Shown here: one piece after another, positions 1 to 6,328 of the stretch
How positions within the stretch are numbered: the stretch's first letter is position 1
How the letters are laid out: every line of letters begins with the position of its first letter
Assembly: GCA_031178025.1 (NCBI GenBank)
Contig: JAPSJU010000104.1
Coordinates: 1-7,085, forward strand
Origin: Agromyces sp.
GTDB taxonomy: Bacteria > Actinomycetota > Actinomycetes > Actinomycetales > Microbacteriaceae
Direction: 5' to 3'
Length of the DNA stretch: 7,085 nt
Notes under the pieces: generated by a model
Seen by the model: the letters and a program-made list of their open reading frames with translations, nothing else
The model's database searches: none
Told to the model about the DNA's origin: nothing
Position numbers and translations under genes: made by a program

Positions 1-22
1 TGGCGGGGGATGCAGTGGTCAC
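1..22 (-). CDS. Possible first codons of a minus-strand gene cut by the left edge
   Basis: On the minus strand a GTG at 22-20 opens a frame that runs off the window and would begin M-T-T-A-S-P-A. A GGAG lies ten bases before the GTG, and a TAGACT -10-like hexamer sits further upstream at 87-82, which together would fit a leadered gene divergent from the MFS transporter. Only seven codons are visible, so no product can be named. A competing reading is the 3' end of a plus-strand gene: the frame starting at base 3 stays open to a TGA at 72-74 and would end in GRRADAAADA. At this G+C content 24 open codons mean little, so neither reading is secure. Confidence 0.25.
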
Positions 23-80
23 GAGTGGCGAGCTCCAAGATGGGCGGCGGGCGGATGCCGCGGCGGATGCCTGACCGAAG

Positions 81-139
81 CAGTCTACCGGCCCCCCGAT
101 CACGCCGTTCTCAGGGGTTGCGCGGCGGCGGGTAGACTG
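81..139. promoter_or_regulatory. Inverted pair of TAGACT -10-like elements, possible divergent promoters
   Basis: CAGTCTACC at 81-89 is the exact reverse complement of GGTAGACTG at 131-139, with 41 bases between. Each copy carries TAGACT, which fits the actinobacterial -10 form TAnnnT: one faces the MFS gene on the plus strand (133-138), the other faces left (87-82). I see no convincing -35 hexamer for either. If real, the rightward start would lie near base 145 and give the MFS gene a leader of about 115 bases. The repeat could also be the two half-sites of a regulator. The rest of 1-259 holds nothing else I can support. Confidence 0.35.
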
Positions 140-259
140 GTCGACGGTCGTCGCAGTCTCGACGGCCCTGGGCGCGCACATCAGCGCGCAGTCGACCCGC
201 CGTCGCGCATCGCCGAGTTCCGCGCGCGCCGCGGGGAACGCCACCGCTCCGGGTATCCC

Positions 260-1477
260 ATGACGCCGTCAACTCCACTCGACACCTCCCCCGCAACGCC
301 CGCCGCCACGCCGCCCTTCCCCTGGCTGGGGCTGCTCGTGCTCGCGGCCGCGGTGTTCCTCTCGGTGACGATCGAGATGATCCCCACGGGCCTGCTTCCC
401 GACATGAGCCGCGACCTCGCCGTCGCGGAGCCCCTGATCGGCCTGCTCGTCACCGTCTTCGCGGCGACCGTCGTGGTGCTGACCGTGCCGCTCGCGAGCC
501 TCACGAAGCGCGTGCCGCGTCGAAGGCTCATCGTCGTCTCCCTCGTGGTGCTCGCGCTCAGCTGCGTGCTCACGGCGGTCGCCCCGAACTACGGCATGGT
601 GCTCGCGACGCGCATCATCGGCGGTGCGGCGCACGGTCTCTTCTGGTCGGTGGTGGGCGCGTACGCCGGCCACCTCGTACCGAAGGAGCAGCTCGCCCGG
701 GCCGTCTCCCTCACCGTCGCGGGCGGCGCGCTCGCGTTCGTGCTCGGCGTACCGCTCGGCACGGCACTCGGACAGGCGTTCGGCTGGCGCCCGGCGTTCG
801 CCGCGATCGGGGTGCTCACGCTCCTCGGCGCCGGTCTCGTGTGGCGGTTCCTGCCGCCGGTTCGCCATCACGCCGGCGAAGCGGACGCGCCGGCCGTGCG
901 GCTGCGCAGCGACCCCACGTTCGTGCCCGTGCTCGTCGTGTGCCTCATCACGGCCGTCGCGATGATCGGCGCCTACACCTTCTACACCTACATCGCTCCG
1001 TTCATCACCGAGGTGATGGCACTGCCGGCCGTGGCCATCAGCCCGATGCTGCTCGCGTACGGCATCGCGGGCGCGGTCGGGCTGCTCCTCGCGGGAACGG
1101 TGCTGGGTCGCCGACCGACGCTGGGACTCGCGGTGGCGCTGATCACCACGGCGGTGGGCGTCGCGGGCCTCGCGCTGTTCCCGACGGTGCCGGGCGTGGG
1201 CATCGCCTGCTTCCTGCTGTGGGGCGTGGCCTTCGGTGCGCTGCCGCCGATGCTCAACACGCGCCTCCTGCACTCGGCGTCGGCGCGCATCCGCGACGCG
1301 GCGGCATCGTTCTACACCACGGCGTTCAACATCGGCATCGGCTGCGGCGCCCTGCTCGGCGCGCTGCTGTACGGCGTCGTCGGGCTCGCCGGGCTGCCGT
1401 GGATCTTCGTCGTGCTGCTGGTGTGCTCCACGGCGGCGCTCGTCTGGACCGCGCTCGTCAACCGAGTGCGGCGTTGA
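260..1477 (+). CDS. MFS transporter, DHA1-type drug/sugar efflux (AraJ/SotB/Cmx-like)
   Basis: A 405-residue inner-membrane protein with about twelve hydrophobic segments, the usual size for a 12-helix major facilitator. Helix 1 (about 22-46) ends in TIEMIPTGLLPDMS, matching the T-E-F-x-P-x-x-L-L-P region of AraJ, SotB and Cmx-type exporters. A motif-A-like basic loop (PLASLTKRVPRRRL, 77-90) follows helix 2. Residues 155-180 (GGALAFVLGVPLG, then GQAFGWRPAF) correspond to antiporter motif C at helix 5, which marks proton-coupled exporters. The central loop (about 200-218) is short and charged. Family knowledge suggests efflux of a drug, sugar or metabolite in exchange for protons; the substrate cannot be read from sequence. 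The ATG at 260 is the first ATG or GTG in a frame that is open to the left edge, and it lacks a good ribosome binding site, so the exact start is the weak point. The 3' end overlaps the convergent dehydrogenase gene by 20 bp. Confidence 0.9.
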   Translation: MTPSTPLDTSPATPAATPPFPWLGLLVLAAAVFLSVTIEMIPTGLLPDMSRDLAVAEPLIGLLVTVFAATVVVLTVPLASLTKRVPRRRLIVVSLVVLALSCVLTAVAPNYGMVLATRIIGGAAHGLFWSVVGAYAGHLVPKEQLARAVSLTVAGGALAFVLGVPLGTALGQAFGWRPAFAAIGVLTLLGAGLVWRFLPPVRHHAGEADAPAVRLRSDPTFVPVLVVCLITAVAMIGAYTFYTYIAPFITEVMALPAVAISPMLLAYGIAGAVGLLLAGTVLGRRPTLGLAVALITTAVGVAGLALFPTVPGVGIACFLLWGVAFGALPPMLNTRLLHSASARIRDAAASFYTTAFNIGIGCGALLGALLYGVVGLAGLPWIFVVLLVCSTAALVWTALVNRVRR

Positions 1478-2312
1478 CTCCCTCTTCCTGGCGCGAGAAC
1501 GCCGACGCCCGCTCGACCTGCTCGCGCGTGAGCGGAACGCCCGTGTAGCGCTCGAACTGGCGTGCCGCCTGCAGGGCGATGACCTCGGCGCCCGAGATCA
1601 CGCGCGCGCCCGCGGCGCGAGCGGCGACGACGAGCGGCGTCTCGGCGGGGAACGCCACCACGTCGAAGACCGTCGATGCCCGCTCGATGAACGGGGCGGT
1701 GAAGGCGAGGGCCGCGGCATCCGCCCCGTGCATGCCGAGGGGGGTGACGTTGACGAGCAGCTCGAAGGCCGGCGCGGCGGCATCCGTCGGGGGATCCTCG
1801 CCCACCCAGCCGTACCCGTACCGTTCGGCGAGCGCACGCCCCGCCGCCTCATTGCGTGCGACGACCGTCAGGTCGCCGAAGCCGGCTCCGCGGAACGCGG
1901 CGACGACCGCCTTCGCCATGCCGCCGGAGCCGCGAACGAGCACCCGCTGCGCCGGATCGAGCCCGTGCTCGTCGATGAGCTGCGCGATCGCCTCGTAGTC
2001 GGTGTTCGACGCGGTGAGCACTCCGCCGTCGTTGACGATGGTGTTCACCGACTCGATCGCCGCGGCAGACTCCTCCACCACGTCGACGAGCGGGATGACC
2101 GCCTCCTTGAAGGGCATCGAGACGGAGCATCCGCGGATCCCGAGCGCCCGGATGCCGCGCACGGCACCCTCGATGTCGTCGGTCGTGAACGCCTTGTAGA
2201 GGTAGTTGAGCCCCAGCTCGTCGTAGAGGAAGTTGTGAAAGCGGGTGCCGAGGTTCGACGGGCGCCCCGCGAGGGAGATGCAGACGGACATGTCCTTGTT
2301 GAGGATGGGCAT
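1458..2312 (-). CDS. Shikimate 5-dehydrogenase-like protein (non-canonical AroE family)
   Basis: A 284-residue cytosolic NAD(P)-dependent oxidoreductase of the AroE/YdiB family, which reduces 3-dehydroshikimate to shikimate in aromatic amino acid synthesis or oxidises shikimate/quinate. The catalytic pair is present: Lys69 in SVSMPFKE (63-70) and Asp105 in SNTDYEA (102-108). Also visible are ESVNTI (87-92), the Rossmann glycine motif GSGGMAKA (128-135), NVTPLGM (178-184) and the C-terminal substrate Gln248 in GAEVIALQAARQFERYTG. Departures from housekeeping AroE: the N-terminal shikimate-binding S-x-S appears as R17-P-S19, and the usual N-R-T NADP-binding motif reads A-R-N (152-154). This points to a paralogue that may use another substrate or cofactor. 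The ATG at 2312 has only GAGG one base upstream; Met8, preceded by AAGGA, is an alternative. It lies 30 bp downstream of the DUF3817 gene on the same strand, probably as an operon. Confidence 0.85.
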   Translation of the reverse strand: MPILNKDMSVCISLAGRPSNLGTRFHNFLYDELGLNYLYKAFTTDDIEGAVRGIRALGIRGCSVSMPFKEAVIPLVDVVEESAAAIESVNTIVNDGGVLTASNTDYEAIAQLIDEHGLDPAQRVLVRGSGGMAKAVVAAFRGAGFGDLTVVARNEAAGRALAERYGYGWVGEDPPTDAAAPAFELLVNVTPLGMHGADAAALAFTAPFIERASTVFDVVAFPAETPLVVAARAAGARVISGAEVIALQAARQFERYTGVPLTREQVERASAFSRQEEGVNAALG

Positions 2313-2342
2313 GCCTCAATGGTGCCGGATATCGCCGCCCGC

Positions 2343-2804
2343 CTACGCCTCGCGCCCGCCGGGCGGTCCCACGATGAGCAGCACGGCGAACACGGCCGCC
2401 ACGCCCAGGACCGCGACGGCGGTGAGCAGCGCGGGACGGGCGAGGAACCAGCGCAGCAACCGGTCGACCACACGGGCGTCGAGCGGGTGCTCCGTGCGCT
2501 CGCGGCGCCACTCGCCGTCGAGCCGGCCGCGGCCCGCGAGCCGCAGCTCGAGCGGGACGGTGGCGTACGGCACGACCGCGGCCAGCACCGCGACGGCGAT
2601 GATCCCGAGACGCCACCGCTGGTTCACTCCGACGAGCACCGCCGCGAAGGCGTACGCGAGGAACACGAGGCCGTGGATGGAGCCGCCCACGAGCACGGCG
2701 GCGTCGAGTCCGGCGCCGTACTTCAGGATCATCGCCACGATGAGGATGGTCCAGGTGACGGCCTCGGCGACGGCGAGGCTGCGGAAGAGGCGTTTCGGTG
2801 ACAC
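2343..2804 (-). CDS. DUF3817 family integral membrane protein
   Basis: A 153-residue membrane protein of unknown function. The DUF3817 core is recognisable: an N-terminal R-S-L-A-V-A-E-A-V-T-W-T segment (8-19), K-Y-G at 28-30, and a second helix starting with G-S-I-H-G-L-V-F-L-A-Y (41-51), the family's conserved H-G. Hydrophobic segments lie at about 10-27, 38-60, 66-86 and 123-146, with a charged loop (about 88-120) before the last. As I recall the family, many members stop after three helices, so the fourth is an extension. The GTG at 2804 is chosen because GGAG lies five bases before it and the hydrophobic core begins at once; the same frame stays open far upstream, but that stretch is antisense to the channel gene and arginine/serine-rich. 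It is divergent from the channel gene and likely co-transcribed with the downstream dehydrogenase. No function can be assigned. Confidence 0.82.
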   Translation of the reverse strand: MSPKRLFRSLAVAEAVTWTILIVAMILKYGAGLDAAVLVGGSIHGLVFLAYAFAAVLVGVNQRWRLGIIAVAVLAAVVPYATVPLELRLAGRGRLDGEWRRERTEHPLDARVVDRLLRWFLARPALLTAVAVLGVAAVFAVLLIVGPPGGREA

Positions 2805-2875
2805 GGATGCTCCAGGGGTCGGGACGACTCCATCCTCCCCTGATCGGGCGGCCTGCTTCCGCCACCGTCCGATCC

Positions 2876-2881
2876 TGTCAA
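2876..2881 (-). promoter_or_regulatory. Possible -35 element (TTGACA) for the DUF3817 gene
   Basis: The minus strand reads a perfect TTGACA at 2881-2876, about 70 bases upstream of the GTG start at 2804. No clear TAnnnT hexamer follows at 16-18 bases, so this is half a promoter at best. The 127-bp gap between the divergent DUF3817 and channel genes (2805-2931) must hold promoters for both; I could not identify one for the channel gene. Confidence 0.25.
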
Positions 2882-2931
2882 CCCGCCGCCCGCGGCTTGC
2901 GGCCCGCTCGGCGCTCGGTGAGCCTGTTGGC

Positions 2932-4158
2932 ATGTCCTTCACCTGGCAGTCGTGGCCGGGGTTCATCCTCGCCGTCCTCCTCGTCGTCGCAGCCGTGGCG
3001 ATCGTCTCCCTGCTGACCTCGACCATCGTGCGCCTGTTCGCGCGCAAGCAGGACTGGGCCGATATCCTCGTCGCGCGCATCCGCTGGCCGTTCCGCACGA
3101 TGCTGCTCGTCGGCGGATTGTGGATCGCGGTGGCGGCGACCGTGCCGGAGGCGTCATGGCGGCCCGCGATCGACCACGTGTTCCTCATCACCGTGATCGT
3201 CGTCGGCGCATGGCTGCTCAGCCAGGCCTTCCTCTTCCTCACCGACCTCGGGATGCGCCGGTATCGCATCGACGTCGCCGACAACCGCCTGGCGCGCCGC
3301 GCGCGCACCCAGTTGCAGGTGGTGCGTCGGCTCATCGTCGTGGTCGTCATCGTCGTCGCGATCGGCGTGATCCTGTTCACCTTCGACAGCGTGCGCGCCC
3401 TCGGTGCCTCGCTCCTCGCCTCGGCCGGCATCGCCTCGATCGTGGCGGGCCTCGCGGCCCAGTCGGTGCTCGCCAACCTCTTCGCCGGGCTGCAGCTCGC
3501 CTTCAGCGACGCCATCCGGGTCGACGACGTCGTCGTCGTCGAGGGTGAGTGGGGGCGCATCGAGGAGATCACCCTCAACTACGTGGTCGTCGGCCTCTGG
3601 GACGATCGGCGGCTCGTGCTTCCCTGCACGTACTTCACGGCGAACCCGTTCGAGAACTGGACGCGCACCACGAGCCAGCTGCTCGGCTCGGTCGAGCTCG
3701 ACCTCGACTGGAGGGTGTCGCCCGCCGCCATGCGGGAGCACCTCGACGTCGTGCTCGAGCGCACCGAGCTCTGGGACGGCCGGACGAACGTGCTGCAGGT
3801 CACCGACGCCGTGAACGGCGTCGTGCGCGTGCGCGTGCTCGTCACCGCGGTCGACGCCCCGACGCTCTTCGACCTGCGCTGCTACGTCCGTGAGGAGCTC
3901 GTGCACTGGGTGCAGCGGACCCAGCCCGACGCGGAGCCGGCGCAGCGCGTGATCATCCGCGAGGAGGCGGCGCCCACCGCTCGTCGCGGCGCGCGGTCTC
4001 AGGCCGGGGACGGCGACCGGTCGGGCCTCTTCACCGGTACTCCGCAGGCCGAGGAACGCGCCCACGCATTCACCCAGGCCATTCCGGTCGTCGCTCCCGC
4101 CGATGGCACGCCCGCCGACGTCACGGCCGGACCGCGGGATGGCGGACCGCGTCGATGA
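2932..4158 (+). CDS. MscS family small-conductance mechanosensitive ion channel
   Basis: A 408-residue inner-membrane channel that, by family, opens under membrane tension to release solutes during hypo-osmotic shock. Four hydrophobic helices (about 9-32, 51-70, 82-104, 133-151) precede the pore helix. The pore region runs from LGASLLASAGIASIVAGLAA (157-176) through QSVLANLFAGLQLAFSDAIR (177-196), with the alternating small residues (Ala, Gly, Ser) that line MscS pores. The beta domain follows: VDDVVVVEGEWGRIEEITL (197-215), then RRLVLPCTYF (226-235), where MscS usually has a P-N pair. An alpha/beta vestibule reaches about residue 325. The last 80 residues are hydrophilic, rich in Ala, Arg, Gly, Pro and Asp, and look disordered. 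The ATG at 2932 is the natural start because the transmembrane core begins there; the frame is open upstream but non-protein-like. A weak GGTGAG lies about ten bases before it. It is divergent from DUF3817; the next gene has its own promoter. Confidence 0.92.
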   Translation: MSFTWQSWPGFILAVLLVVAAVAIVSLLTSTIVRLFARKQDWADILVARIRWPFRTMLLVGGLWIAVAATVPEASWRPAIDHVFLITVIVVGAWLLSQAFLFLTDLGMRRYRIDVADNRLARRARTQLQVVRRLIVVVVIVVAIGVILFTFDSVRALGASLLASAGIASIVAGLAAQSVLANLFAGLQLAFSDAIRVDDVVVVEGEWGRIEEITLNYVVVGLWDDRRLVLPCTYFTANPFENWTRTTSQLLGSVELDLDWRVSPAAMREHLDVVLERTELWDGRTNVLQVTDAVNGVVRVRVLVTAVDAPTLFDLRCYVREELVHWVQRTQPDAEPAQRVIIREEAAPTARRGARSQAGDGDRSGLFTGTPQAEERAHAFTQAIPVVAPADGTPADVTAGPRDGGPRR

Positions 4159-4210
4159 GCGCCGTCGGCGCGGTGATCGCGTCGACCGTCCGGGAGCCCG
4201 GGGAGCGTGC

Positions 4211-4235
4211 GTTGTTTTGAATGATTCAAAACAAC
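4211..4235. promoter_or_regulatory. Perfect 25-bp palindrome, predicted FurA/PerR-type operator
   Basis: The left arm GTTGTTTTGAAT (4211-4222) is followed by one base (4223) and then its exact reverse complement, ATTCAAAACAAC (4224-4235). The core fits the 7-1-7 inverted repeat known for Fur, Zur and PerR boxes, and it is an AT-rich island in very GC-rich DNA. It ends 15 bases before the ATG of a Fur-family gene and overlaps that gene's predicted -35 hexamer and spacer, which is where a repressor would exclude RNA polymerase. The inferred ligand is the adjacent FurA protein acting on itself and on katA. Confidence 0.85.
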
Positions 4236-4250
4236 TGGTACGGTCGAGGC
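4217..4250 (+). promoter_or_regulatory. Predicted furA-katA promoter, leaderless
   Basis: TTGAAT at 4217-4222 and TACGGT at 4239-4244 (form TAnnnT) are separated by 16 bases, a good sigma-70-type spacing. Six bases separate the -10 from the furA ATG at 4251, so transcription should begin at or within a base or two of that ATG. Nearly the whole -35 and spacer lie inside the palindromic operator. Confidence 0.65.
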
Positions 4251-4688
4251 ATGGCGACCGAGAACCGACATGAGCAGGCCGAAGCCCGGCTGCGCGCTGC
4301 CGGGCTCAAGGTCACCGCGCCGCGCCTCGCCGTGCTCGACGCGGTCAGCGGCAACGGGCACCTCGATGCCGATGCCGTGCACACGCGCGTGATGAGCCAT
4401 CTGCCGGGCATCTCGCTGCAGTCGGTGTACAACGTGCTCGGCGCGCTCGCCGAGGCGGAACTGCTGCGCAAGATCGATCCGGCCGGCTCGGCGGCCCGAT
4501 ACGAGAGTCGCACCGGCGACAACCATCACCACCTCGTGTGCACCGAGTGCGGTGCGGTCGCCGACGTGGACTGCGTCGTCGGCGAAAGCCCGTGCCTCAC
4601 GCCGTCGAACACGGGCGGCTTCGCCATCACCACCGCTGAAGTCACGTTCTGGGGGCGGTGCGCCGCCTGCCAGGCCGCATCCGGCTGA
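4251..4688 (+). CDS. furA: Fur family transcriptional regulator, FurA/CatR-type peroxide sensor
   Basis: A 145-residue DNA-binding repressor. The winged-helix domain covers about 1-80, with the recognition region near SLQSVYNVLGALAEAELL (55-72). The dimerisation and metal domain has NHHHLVCTECG (91-101). Two CxxC pairs (Cys97/Cys100 and Cys137/Cys140) form the structural zinc site of the PerR/FurA group. The stretch VADVDCVVGESPCL (103-116) followed by AEVTFWGRCAAC closely resembles mycobacterial FurA as I recall it. His37, Glu85, His92, His94 and Asp105 line up by eye with the regulatory metal ligands of Bacillus PerR. The Asp at the PerR-104 position favours peroxide sensing over iron sensing. 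ATG 4251 is chosen over the in-frame ATG at 4221 because the latter lies inside the operator, upstream of the -10. Catalase follows 124 bp downstream, the classic furA-kat arrangement. It is likely autorepressed. The symbol is by family resemblance; perR or catR would be equally defensible. Confidence 0.92.
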   Translation: MATENRHEQAEARLRAAGLKVTAPRLAVLDAVSGNGHLDADAVHTRVMSHLPGISLQSVYNVLGALAEAELLRKIDPAGSAARYESRTGDNHHHLVCTECGAVADVDCVVGESPCLTPSNTGGFAITTAEVTFWGRCAACQAASG

Positions 4689-4714
4689 GCCGCCGACCCG
4701 TCCGCTGCGTGCAT

Positions 4715-4744
4715 CACGTCGCGGTGCACCAGCACATCGACGTG
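4715..4744 (+). promoter_or_regulatory. Stem-loop in the furA-katA intergenic region
   Basis: CACGTCG (4715-4721) pairs with CGACGTG (4738-4744). A 2x2 mismatch follows, then GTGC (4724-4727) pairs with GCAC (4732-4735) across an ACCA loop, giving eleven pairs in 30 bases. It lies 26 bases after the furA stop and 68 before the katA ATG, with no following T-run, so an mRNA processing, stability or partial-attenuation element is more likely than a full terminator. The rest of the gap (4745-4812) is a C/T-rich leader ending in the katA ribosome binding site. I see no separate katA promoter. Confidence 0.45.
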
Positions 4745-4812
4745 CCGCCGGCGCGTTTCGCCAGCCGTCCTCCCCGCCCCCCGTTCCCCTCACCCTCCAC
4801 CGAAAGGAACCC

Positions 4813-6273
4813 ATGTCGGAACCCACCACCACCCAGACCGGCACGCCCGTCGCGAGCGACGCCCACTCGCTCACCGCCGGCGCCGACGGCGCCACCGTGC
4901 TGCACGACCGATACCTCGTCGAGAAGCTCGCCCAGTTCAATCGCGAGCGCATCCCCGAGCGCATCGTGCACGCGAAGGGCGGCGGCGCGTTCGGCCGCTT
5001 CGAGGTGACGGCGGATGTCTCCGCGTACACGCGCGCCGCGGTGTTCCAGCCCGACGCAGAGACCGAGACGCTCATGCGCTTCTCGAGCGTCGCCGGCGAA
5101 CAGGGCTCGCCCGACACCTGGCGAGACGTGCGCGGGTTCTCGGTGAAGTTCTACACGACCGAGGGCAACTACGACATCGTGGGCAACAACACGCCGGTGT
5201 TCTTCATCCGCGACGCCATCAAGTTCCCCGACTTCATCCATTCGCAGAAGCGCCTGCCCGGCTCGGGCCTGCGCGACGCCGACATGCAGTGGGACTTCTG
5301 GACGCTCTCGCCCGAGTCGGCGCACCAGGTCACCTACCTGATGGGCGACCGGGGCCTGCCGAAGTCGTGGCGTCAGATGCACGGCTTCGGCTCGCACACG
5401 TACCAGTGGATCAACGCCGCGGGTGAGCGCTTCTGGGTGAAGTACCACTTCCGCAGCCGACAGGGCGACCGGCACCTCGATCCCGCCACCGCCCAGGCGG
5501 TCGCGGGCGCCGACGCCGACTACTACCGCCGCGACCTGTACGAGGCCATCGAGCGCGGCGATGCTCCCAAGTGGGACCTGCACGTGCAGGTCATGCCCTA
5601 CGAGGACGCGAAGACGTACCGGTTCAACCCCTTCGACCTCACCAAGGTGTGGCCGCACGCGGACCACCCGCTCATCCCGGTCGGCACGCTCACGCTCGAC
5701 CGCAATCCGCAGAACTTCTTCGCCGAGATCGAGCAGGCCGCATTCTCGCCGGCGAACACCGTGCCGGGCATCGGGATCAGCCCGGACAAGATGCTCATGG
5801 CCCGCGTGTTCAGCTACCCCGATGCGCAGCGTTATCGCGTGGGCACCAACTACAACCAGCTGCCCGTCAACGCGCCGCACGCGGCATCCGTGCACAGCTA
5901 CTCGCAGGATGGCGCGCAGCGGCACGCGTTCAATCCGCCCTCGACGCCGGTGTACGCGCCGAACTCGTTCGGCGGACCCGTTGCCGACGCCGTGCGTGCC
6001 GGCGAGGGGAGCTGGGAGAGCGACGGCGAGCTCGTGCGCTCGGCCGCGACCCTGCACGCCGAGGACGACGACTTCGGCCAGGCCGGCACCCTCTACCGCC
6101 GGGTGTACGACGCGGCGGCGAAGGCGCGGTTCCTCGCGACCCTCACGGGTCAGGGCGAGGCGATCACGGTCGACGCGATCCGCGAGCGGTTCTTCCAGTA
6201 CTGGACGAACGTCGACGCGGAGCTCGGAGCGGCGCTTCGTGCGGCCGTCGTCGGCGAGGAGTCCGCTGCCTGA
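4813..6273 (+). CDS. katA: Monofunctional haem catalase (small-subunit type)
   Basis: A 486-residue cytosolic enzyme that converts two H2O2 to water and oxygen, typically as a haem-b tetramer. The distal active-site signature FNRERIPERIVHAKGGGAFG (42-61) contains catalytic His53. Asn126 in VGNNTPVFFIRD (123-134) is the second distal residue. The proximal haem ligand is Tyr335 in RVFSYPDAQRYRVGTNY, with Arg331 four residues before it. KFPDFIHSQKR (137-147) and the YRFNPFDLTKVWPH stretch (269-282) are also typical. The length fits small-subunit clade catalases; the extra C-terminal domain of large HPII-type enzymes is absent. The usual G-A-G-A-F-G-Y reads G-G-G-A-F-G-R, a tolerated variation. 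The ATG at 4813 follows AAGGA (4804-4808) and begins at the normal N-terminal region; the frame is open upstream but antisense-like. It is probably transcribed with furA and derepressed by peroxide. A strong hairpin follows. Confidence 0.97.
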   Translation: MSEPTTTQTGTPVASDAHSLTAGADGATVLHDRYLVEKLAQFNRERIPERIVHAKGGGAFGRFEVTADVSAYTRAAVFQPDAETETLMRFSSVAGEQGSPDTWRDVRGFSVKFYTTEGNYDIVGNNTPVFFIRDAIKFPDFIHSQKRLPGSGLRDADMQWDFWTLSPESAHQVTYLMGDRGLPKSWRQMHGFGSHTYQWINAAGERFWVKYHFRSRQGDRHLDPATAQAVAGADADYYRRDLYEAIERGDAPKWDLHVQVMPYEDAKTYRFNPFDLTKVWPHADHPLIPVGTLTLDRNPQNFFAEIEQAAFSPANTVPGIGISPDKMLMARVFSYPDAQRYRVGTNYNQLPVNAPHAASVHSYSQDGAQRHAFNPPSTPVYAPNSFGGPVADAVRAGEGSWESDGELVRSAATLHAEDDDFGQAGTLYRRVYDAAAKARFLATLTGQGEAITVDAIRERFFQYWTNVDAELGAALRAAVVGEESAA

Positions 6274-6291
6274 TCCGGCGAGCCGGAGCGG

Positions 6292-6328
6292 CCCGGCCGG
6301 TCGTGGCGGCGATGCCCGATCGGCCGGG
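6292..6328 (+). terminator. GC-rich hairpin after katA, likely terminator without U-tract
   Basis: Bases 6292-6303 pair with 6317-6328 over twelve positions, eight of them an unbroken CCCGGCCG/CGGCCGGG, with one G-U. After a bulged base GGC (6305-6307) can pair with GCC (6314-6316), leaving a six-base loop. A smaller stem, TCCGG-CGAG-CCGGA (6274-6287), begins right after the katA stop. There is no T-run, which is common for actinobacterial terminators. It lies 18 bp after katA and before the apt promoter, as expected for a boundary between two transcripts. Confidence 0.6.

Noticed and set aside
1236..2801. 521-codon open frame on the plus strand across the dehydrogenase and DUF3817 genes
   Set aside because: Antisense to two recognisable proteins, rich in Arg and Asp, with no motif.
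2245..2931. Upstream extension of the MscS frame
   Set aside because: It overlaps two minus-strand genes and is not protein-like; the membrane core starts at the ATG at 2932.
2805..3578. Upstream extension of the DUF3817 frame into the channel gene
   Set aside because: It is antisense to the MscS gene and Arg/Ser/Thr-rich; the GTG at 2804 has a proper ribosome binding site.
4159..4171. GCGCC-GTC-GGCGC stem right after the channel stop codon as a terminator
   Set aside because: Only five pairs with a three-base loop and no T-run; too weak to call in such GC-rich sequence.
4211..4235. The AT-rich palindrome as a transcription terminator for the channel gene
   Set aside because: It would form an AT-rich stem with almost no loop and no T-run after it; its form and place fit a Fur-type operator far better.
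4221..4250. Longer furA start at the in-frame ATG at 4221
   Set aside because: The codon lies inside the operator and upstream of the -10, so it would not be in the mRNA; the extra ten residues have no family support.
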